64,000 nt of DNA from Allosphingosinicella deserti (GTDB lineage: Bacteria > Pseudomonadota > Alphaproteobacteria > Sphingomonadales > Sphingomonadaceae), in the NCBI RefSeq assembly GCF_003012735.1, contig NZ_PXYI01000013.1, forward strand, positions 62,001 to 126,000, in the 5' to 3' direction. The notes beneath the pieces were generated by a model. That model did no database searches. It was not told the DNA's origin and was given only the letters and a program-made list of their open reading frames with translations. The position numbers were made by a program, and so were the translations under genes. Shown piece by piece: positions 59,200 to 64,000 of the stretch. Position 1 is the stretch's first letter. Each line of letters opens with the position of its first letter.

Positions 59200-59631
59200 T
59201 CAGCCCTCCACCACTTCGAGGCCCATCGCGCGGGCGGAGCCTTCAATGATCTTCGTCGCGGCGTCGAGATCGTTCGCGTTCAGATCCTTCATCTTGGTCT
59301 CGGCGATTTCGCGCAGCTGGGCGCGGGTCACGCGGCCGGCCGAAGTCTTGCCCGGCTCCTTGGAGCCCGACTTGAGGCCCGCCGCCTTCTTCAGGAGGAA
59401 GGTCGCCGGCGGCGTCTTGGTCTCGAAGCTGAACGAACGATCCGCATAGACGGTGATGATCGTCGGGATGGGCATGCCCTTCTCGAGTTCCGTCGTCGCA
59501 GCGTTGAACGTCTTGCAGAATTCCATGATGTTGACGCCGCGCTGACCCAGCGCCGGGCCGATCGGCGGCGACGGATTGGCGGAGCCCGCAGGCACCTGGA
59601 GCTTGATATAGCCCGTAATCTTCTTTGCCAT
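59200..59631 (-). CDS. rplK: 50S ribosomal protein L11
   Basis: The 143-residue L11 shows [40 protein letters not shown] and [20 protein letters not shown], with the C-terminal rRNA-binding domain ending in [13 protein letters not shown]. It forms the GTPase-associated centre with L10/L12. Normal length. Separated from nusG by 269 bases carrying a palindromic repeat pair. Confidence 0.99.
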   Translation of the reverse strand: MAKKITGYIKLQVPAGSANPSPPIGPALGQRGVNIMEFCKTFNAATTELEKGMPIPTIITVYADRSFSFETKTPPATFLLKKAAGLKSGSKEPGKTSAGRVTRAQLREIAETKMKDLNANDLDAATKIIEGSARAMGLEVVEG

Positions 59632-59787
59632 GTTTCACTCACTCTGTTGCCGGAAGGCGCTGCCGAAGCGGCGGATCTTCCGTCCAAGTTTAGCGGTATT
59701 TGCGGCCCTCCGAGGAAGGCCTCCCGCGCGGATCGGATCGAAGTTGGCCTTCGATCCGCTTTTTCCGGATTGCTCCGGAAATTCTGT

Positions 59788-59874
59788 GCCCGTCATCCCG
59801 GCGGTGGCCGGGATCTCAGGTCGAAAACGCTCGGCCCTTCACCACGAGATCCCAGCTTTCGCTGGGATGGCGGA
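59788..59874. repeat. REP-like palindrome pair between rplK and nusG
   Basis: cgtcatcccggcggtggccg plus ggatct and, about 30 bases on, gagatcccagctttcgctgg plus gatgg are two imperfect GC-rich palindromes of the atcccggc type common in alphaproteobacterial intergenic regions. They face each other and may affect mRNA stability between nusG and rplK. Confidence 0.6.
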
Positions 59875-59900
59875 AGGTCGCCCGATGCCGACGGGCGCCG

Positions 59901-60440
59901 TTACTTGACCCGTTCGACCTGTTCGAACTCGAGCTCGACCGGGGTGGCGCGGCCGAAGATCGAGACACCGACCTTGACCCGGCCGCGATCGAAATCGAGC
60001 TCCTCGACCAGGCCGTTGAAGCTCGCGAACGGGCCATCCAGCACCTTGACGCTGTCGCCGATCTCGTAATCGACGCTGACCTTGGTCTTCGGCGCGGCTG
60101 CGGCGGCTTCCTCCTTGGTGTTGAGGATGCGCGCGGCCTCGGCCTCGGAGATCGGCTGCGGCTTGCCGCTGGAGCCAAGGAATCCGGTGACTTTGGGGGT
60201 GTTCTTGACGAGGTGGTAGACGTCGTCGTTCATCGACAGCTTGGCGAGCACGTATCCCGGGAAGAACTTGCGGTCGGAGGTGACCTTCTTGCCGCGGCGG
60301 ACTTCGGTGACCTTCTCCGTCGGGACCTCGACGGCCTCGACGAGCTGCTCGAGCCCGAGCCGCTGGGCTTCCGACAGGATCGATTCGCGGACCTTGTTCT
60401 CGAAGCCGGAATAAGCGTGGATGATGTACCAGCGGGACAC
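59901..60440 (-). CDS. nusG: Transcription termination/antitermination protein NusG
   Basis: The 179-residue protein starts with the NGN domain (MSRWYIIHAYSGFENKVRES, FPGYVLAKLSMNDDVYHLVK, PKVTGFLGSSGKPQPIS) and ends with the KOW domain (VSVDYEIGDSVKVLDGPFAS, FNGLVEELDFDRGRVKVGVS). It links RNA polymerase to ribosomes or Rho. It follows secE by nine bases. Confidence 0.99.
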   Translation of the reverse strand: MSRWYIIHAYSGFENKVRESILSEAQRLGLEQLVEAVEVPTEKVTEVRRGKKVTSDRKFFPGYVLAKLSMNDDVYHLVKNTPKVTGFLGSSGKPQPISEAEAARILNTKEEAAAAAPKTKVSVDYEIGDSVKVLDGPFASFNGLVEELDFDRGRVKVGVSIFGRATPVELEFEQVERVK

Positions 60441-60449
60441 GTGACTTCC

Positions 60450-60647
60450 TTAGCTCAGCAGGCCGAGAAGCGCCTGGACGATGGCGCTGAAGGCCGAATC
60501 GGTGGCGAAGAAGAAGACGCCGAGAATCGTCGCCATGATCACGACCATGATCCCGGTCGTGATCGTCTCCTTCTGGGTCGGCCAGACGACCTTGCCGGTC
60601 TCGGTCTTGACCTGCCGGAGGAATTCGCCGGGATTGACTTTTGCCAC
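60450..60647 (-). CDS. secE: Preprotein translocase subunit SecE
   Basis: The 65-residue protein has the short single-span SecE form: amphipathic helix PGEFLRQVKTETGKVVWPTQ, then one transmembrane helix (TTGIMVVIMATILGVFFFAT). Partner of SecY/SecG in the inner membrane. First gene of secE-nusG, just downstream of tRNA-Trp as in many bacteria. Confidence 0.98.
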   Translation of the reverse strand: MAKVNPGEFLRQVKTETGKVVWPTQKETITTGIMVVIMATILGVFFFATDSAFSAIVQALLGLLS

Positions 60648-60772
60648 CAGTTCAAATCCTCAAAACAACACAAATCAGGCCAAGGATTGATCCGCCGGGC
60701 GGACCGTCCTTGACCTTGCTTGACCCCCTGTCCCTTGGTTTCCCTTCAGCCGCCCGACGCCGAAGCGAAGGT

Positions 60773-60848
60773 TGGCAGGAGTGGAGGGACTCGAACCCAC
60801 GGCCCTCGGTTTTGGAGACCGATGCTCTACCAGCTGAGCTACACTCCT
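60773..60848 (-). tRNA. trpT: tRNA-Trp (anticodon CCA)
   Basis: On the minus strand aggagtg/cactcct forms the acceptor stem with discriminator G and encoded CCA. The D-arm is agctcagctggtagagc, the anticodon loop ctccaaa gives CCA, and the T-arm contains ggttcgagtcc. 76 bases with CCA. Confidence 0.96.
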
Positions 60849-61098
60849 AGGGAGCCAGGGAGAGCGCGGTCGTTAGCAACAGCATTCCGACCGCGCAAGG
60901 CCTATCCGAAAGATGGTGGCGCTGCGTTCGCCCGCAAGAGGGGCAGGCGGTTCGAGGGGGACGGCGGGCGCGGAGCATATCCTCTGGCGGTGTCACCCTC
61001 TCCAACGGCGCCCAGGTGCGCCGAAGGGGCGCGCCGAGGCTTCGTATCCTCTCCCATCCAAGGGAGAGGTGGTTTAGGCCGCGATGTCGCCTCCGCCG

Positions 61099-62862
61099 TC
61101 AGGCGGCAATGTCATACGGCTGGATCTCGCCTGACAGATAGAGGTTTCGGGCCTTGGCGCGGCTGAGTTTGCCCGAGCTGGTGCGGGGCAGGGTGCGCGG
61201 GGGGACGAGCTCGACGACGCAGTTGATGCCGGTGATCGCGCGGACCCGGTCGCGGATCGCGTCGCGCAGGCGGCTGCGCTCGGCGATGTCCGACGTGCGG
61301 CATTGGACCAGCACCGCCGGCGTTTCCTCGCCGCCGGGCGTGGTGATCGAGAAAGCGGCGATGTCGCCGGCCTTGAAGCCGGGGATCTGCTCGACCGCCC
61401 ATTCGATATCCTGCGGCCAGTGGTTGCGGCCGTTGATGATGATCATGTCCTTGGCGCGGCCGACGATGTAGAGATAACCGTCCGACATGTAGCCCATGTC
61501 GCCGGTGTCGAGCCACTTGTCGTCGCTGAGGCACGCCTCGGTCGCCTCGGAATCGCGGAAATAGCCGACCATGACCGATGCGCCCTTGCACCAGACCTTG
61601 CCGATCTCGCGATCGGAGAGGGCGCCGCCATTTTCGTCGCGGATCGCGACTTCCATGTCGCGGACCGGCTTGCCGCAATTGACGATCGAGCGGTAGCGCT
61701 GCGGCCGGTCGCGCTCGGCACGGCCGCCGCCGGCGAGCAGGGTCTCCTCGACCAGCTCGACGACGATGCCTTCCCCCGGCGGCATGATCGACACGGCCAG
61801 CGTCGCCTCGGCGAGGCCATAGCTCGGCGTGAAGCTCTTGGCCCGAAAGCCGGCATCCGCGAACGCATCGACGAACGCCTGCATGACGTCGGGCCGGATC
61901 ATGTCGGCGCCGTTGCCGGCAACGCGCCAGCGCGACAGATCGAACCGCTCCGAGACCTTGGACTGGCTGCCGATGCGGCGGGCGCAGATGTCGTAGCCGA
62001 AGGTCGGCGAGTAACTGAGCGTGGTGCCCTGGTTGCGGCTGATCAGATCGAGCCAGGCGAGCGGGCGTCGGGCGAAATCCTCCGTCTTGAGGTAATCGGT
62101 CGAAACCTGGTTGGCGACCGGCGACAGGAAGCAGCCGACCAGGCCCATGTCGTGGTACCAGGGCAGCCAGGAGATGCAGCGATCTGTGTCGCAGACCTCC
62201 ATGCCGTGGCTGTGTGCGGCCAGATTGTTGAGCAAGGCGGCGTGGGTGATGACGACGCCGTGCGGAAATCGGGTCGAGCCGCTCGAATATTGAAGATAGG
62301 CGATGTCTTCGCTCTTCGCCTCGGCAAGCGCCGTTTCCGGGGCCTCGCGGGTCGCGAACTCTTCCCAGACGATCCCCTCCACGCCGACGGCCTGGGCGGC
62401 CGCGCCGGCCATCGATGCGAGTTCGGCCGGGTAGAAGAGCGCCTTGGGATCGGAGCTGTTCAGCTGCACGGAGAGCTGATCGATATAGGAATCACGGCCG
62501 CCGAACGAGGTCGGCAGCGGCAGCGGCACCGGCCAGGCGCCGGCATAGATGCAGCCGAAGAACAGAGCGGCGAAATCCGGTCCGGTCTCGGCGACCAGCG
62601 CGATCCGGTCCTGCGGGCGGACTCCGGCGGCGATCAGGCGGTAGGCGGCGGCGATCGCATCGTCACGCAGCTCGCGGAACGGATAGCTCCGCGCAAGCTG
62701 GCCGCGGGGATCGTGGAAATTAAGGCCGCGCCGGCCTTCCGCCGCATAATCGAGCGCCTCACCGAGCGTCCGGAAGTCCGCAAAACGGCGCGGAAGATCG
62801 TCCGCGGTAGGGGTCGGGCCCAGGGGCGTAGGGCGAGGGAGCGTGGTGTTGTTGGTCTGCAT
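61099..62862 (-). CDS. Fatty acyl-AMP ligase (FAAL-type)
   Basis: The 587-residue protein of the AMP-binding superfamily has the P-loop-like YLQYSSGSTRFPHGVVITH (about 180), SWLPWYHDMGLVGCFLSPV, SFTPSYGLAEATLAVSIM, WLDTGDMGYMSDGYLYIVGR and the C-terminal ARNLYLSGEIQPYDIAA. The WYHDMGL and GYGLAE-type motifs and length fit fatty acyl-AMP ligases, which activate fatty acids for polyketide or lipid assembly rather than for CoA. The ATG at 62862 avoids an upstream extension with no family pattern. Alone on the strand; no carrier or polyketide gene is seen nearby. Confidence 0.9.
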   Translation of the reverse strand: MQTNNTTLPRPTPLGPTPTADDLPRRFADFRTLGEALDYAAEGRRGLNFHDPRGQLARSYPFRELRDDAIAAAYRLIAAGVRPQDRIALVAETGPDFAALFFGCIYAGAWPVPLPLPTSFGGRDSYIDQLSVQLNSSDPKALFYPAELASMAGAAAQAVGVEGIVWEEFATREAPETALAEAKSEDIAYLQYSSGSTRFPHGVVITHAALLNNLAAHSHGMEVCDTDRCISWLPWYHDMGLVGCFLSPVANQVSTDYLKTEDFARRPLAWLDLISRNQGTTLSYSPTFGYDICARRIGSQSKVSERFDLSRWRVAGNGADMIRPDVMQAFVDAFADAGFRAKSFTPSYGLAEATLAVSIMPPGEGIVVELVEETLLAGGGRAERDRPQRYRSIVNCGKPVRDMEVAIRDENGGALSDREIGKVWCKGASVMVGYFRDSEATEACLSDDKWLDTGDMGYMSDGYLYIVGRAKDMIIINGRNHWPQDIEWAVEQIPGFKAGDIAAFSITTPGGEETPAVLVQCRTSDIAERSRLRDAIRDRVRAITGINCVVELVPPRTLPRTSSGKLSRAKARNLYLSGEIQPYDIAA

Positions 62863-63037
62863 ATTTCTCGATTTCGGCAGGGTCTCGATTCCGGGAGGTA
62901 CTGGCACTGCGATGTCGTTCCTCTCCAGGGGCTTGGCCCATCCATTGGCCGTCCAAAAGCATGGCCGCACGATACCAACCCCATGAGGAGGCAATGGCCG
63001 TTCATAATCGGGACCGACTGTGGCACAAACATGGCGC

Positions 63038-63577
63038 GTGACCCAGAAGACCCACAAAAAGCCCCGGCCGCCGCTCGTCGAAGCCTCGCTCGAGCGCCTC
63101 GCCCTGCATTATGTCGAGCGCTACGCGACGACGCGCGCGAAGCTCGGCGCCTATCTGCTGCGCAAGATCGCAGAACGCGGCTGGGCCGGCGCTGCGGCGG
63201 ACCCGGTGCCGCCGCTCGTCGAGCGCTTCGCCGCCTTGAACTATGTCGACGACCGCGCCTTCGCTTCCGCGCGAGCCGCTTCGCTGACCCGGCGCGGATA
63301 TGGCGTGCGGCGGGTCGGTCAGGCGCTGCGCGCCGCCGGAGTGGAGGAGGCCGATGCAGAACCGGCGCGCGAGGAAGCGCGCGAGGGCGCCTGGGAAGCT
63401 GCCTTGCGGTTCGCGCAGAAGCGCCGGATCGGCCCCTATGCGGCGCAGCCGCCGTCCGATCGGGCCGCCCGTGAGAAGGGAATTGCCGCAATGCTGCGGG
63501 CCGGACACGGTCTCGATCACGCCCGCAGGATCATTAACGCTTGTCCGGGAGAAATCCCGGAATTGGACGGTTACTGA
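63038..63577 (+). CDS. recX: RecX-family regulatory protein
   Basis: The 179-residue protein, all helical, contains LERLALHYVERYATTRAKLG, YLLRKIAERGWAG, LVERFAALNYVDDRAFASAR and RRGYGVRRVGQALRAAGVEE, the three-helix RecX repeats that bind and restrain RecA filaments. The GTG at 63038 begins VTQKTHKK; a GTG at 63020 in the same frame is possible. Not next to recA here. Confidence 0.86.
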   Translation: MTQKTHKKPRPPLVEASLERLALHYVERYATTRAKLGAYLLRKIAERGWAGAAADPVPPLVERFAALNYVDDRAFASARAASLTRRGYGVRRVGQALRAAGVEEADAEPAREEAREGAWEAALRFAQKRRIGPYAAQPPSDRAAREKGIAAMLRAGHGLDHARRIINACPGEIPELDGY

Positions 63578-63638
63578 AAAGCTAACGTATACAGTTCACA
63601 AGGCGTCGAAAGCCGTGATAGTCCTTGTCAGGGGAAAC

Positions 63639-64000
63639 ATGGTGGATCGGCCGAATATGATGTCGCGACGGGAAATGCTGGCCGATGGCTCCGCGCGGCA
63701 AGAGGGGGAGGAGGAAGAGGTGCATCCCGAAGAAGAGGGGCTCCTCAAAGTCACCGGGACGATGAAGTGGTTCGACGCGACGCGTGGTTTCGGCTTCCTG
63801 GTGTCGGAAGAGGTGCCGGGCGATGTACTCGTCCATTTCAGTGTCTTGAAGGAGCATGAGCGGCGGAGCCTTCCGGAAGGCGCCGTCATCGAATGCCTGG
63901 TTGCGCAGCAGGAGCGGGGTCTTCAGGCGCGCAAGGTGCTTTCGATCGATCTCAGTCAGGCGATCATGCCGGAACCGCCGCGTGCTTCGGCCGCGGGCGC
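63639..64000 (+). CDS. Cold-shock-domain protein, cut by window edge
   Basis: From the ATG at 63639 (AGGGG upstream) the frame is open to the last base. A charged N-terminal extension (REMLADGSARQEGEEEEVHP) is followed by a cold-shock domain: VTGTMKWFDATRGFGFLVSE (RNP1 KWF...RGFGF), VLVHFSVLKEHERRSLPEGA (RNP2) and a closing strand, then a proline-containing linker. The extension and the open frame suggest the longer, two-domain cold-shock proteins of alphaproteobacteria. Confidence 0.9.
   Translation, partial: MVDRPNMMSRREMLADGSARQEGEEEEVHPEEEGLLKVTGTMKWFDATRGFGFLVSEEVPGDVLVHFSVLKEHERRSLPEGAVIECLVAQQERGLQARKVLSIDLSQAIMPEPPRASAAG

Noticed and set aside
61303-63474. 723-residue plus-strand frame opposite the acyl-AMP ligase
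   Set aside because: Antisense shadow; the minus strand carries all AMP-binding motifs.

Overview
The window looks like chromosomal DNA of a GC-rich alphaproteobacterium of the Sphingomonadales, most likely Sphingomonas or a close relative. The basis is the codon use, the secE-nusG-rplK-rplA and rplJ-rplL gene types, a TonB-dependent receptor of sphingomonad style, twin-arginine Gfo/Idh/MocA oxidoreductases and many sphingomonad-type secreted hypotheticals. No rRNA, CRISPR array or prophage was seen.

The window has two very different parts. From 1 to about 25.2 kb lies an accessory region of small, mostly unrecognised genes separated by an oriented, roughly 145-base intergenic repeat. I count 29 full or partial copies (called S-repeats here), and every one I can orient points the same way on the + strand. 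Most intervals hold exactly one gene or one transcription unit: hypotheticals, membrane proteins, a lipoprotein, a VapBC-type toxin-antitoxin pair, a TonB C-terminal domain protein, a lipoprotein signal peptidase, an SDR/heme-binding-like/LysR group and a MarR-GNAT fusion. The layout resembles a cassette array, but the units lack the canonical integron attC core and no integrase is present. One copy (5522-5646 / 7169-7187) is split by a complete IS1182-family element. Several copies supply the C-terminal codons of neighbouring genes, and one abuts the 3' remnant of an acetyltransferase gene.

From 25.2 to 64 kb the sequence is ordinary chromosome without clear S-repeats. It contains tandem secreted paralogues with TonB-box-like N-termini (26.3-27.8 kb), a DMT exporter, an HNH protein, a nicotinamidase-like gene broken by an in-frame TAG and overlapping a radical SAM gene (30.4-32 kb), two Gfo/Idh/MocA oxidoreductases, an ArsR-SRPBCC-DHFR-like operon (35.9-37.4 kb), a TSUP permease preceded by tandem terminator-like hairpins, a DUF72 protein and a 1510-residue RTX nuclease (42.8-47.3 kb). 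After that come a secreted M20 peptidase, rplJL with a leader hairpin and terminator, a murein-hydrolase-like gene, a PDZ-less HtrA-type protease, an LD-carboxypeptidase, and a TonB receptor / phytase-esterase-like / LacI locus with an 18-base perfect palindrome in front of the receptor. The end holds rplKA-nusG-secE-tRNA-Trp, a fatty acyl-AMP ligase, recX and the start of a cold-shock-domain gene cut by the window edge.

How the parts work together: the right part mixes translation and secretion core genes with nutrient uptake (TonB receptor, secreted hydrolase and LacI regulator) and envelope enzymes. The left part is a store of small accessory genes whose regular spacing by same-direction repeats is the most unusual signal in the window.
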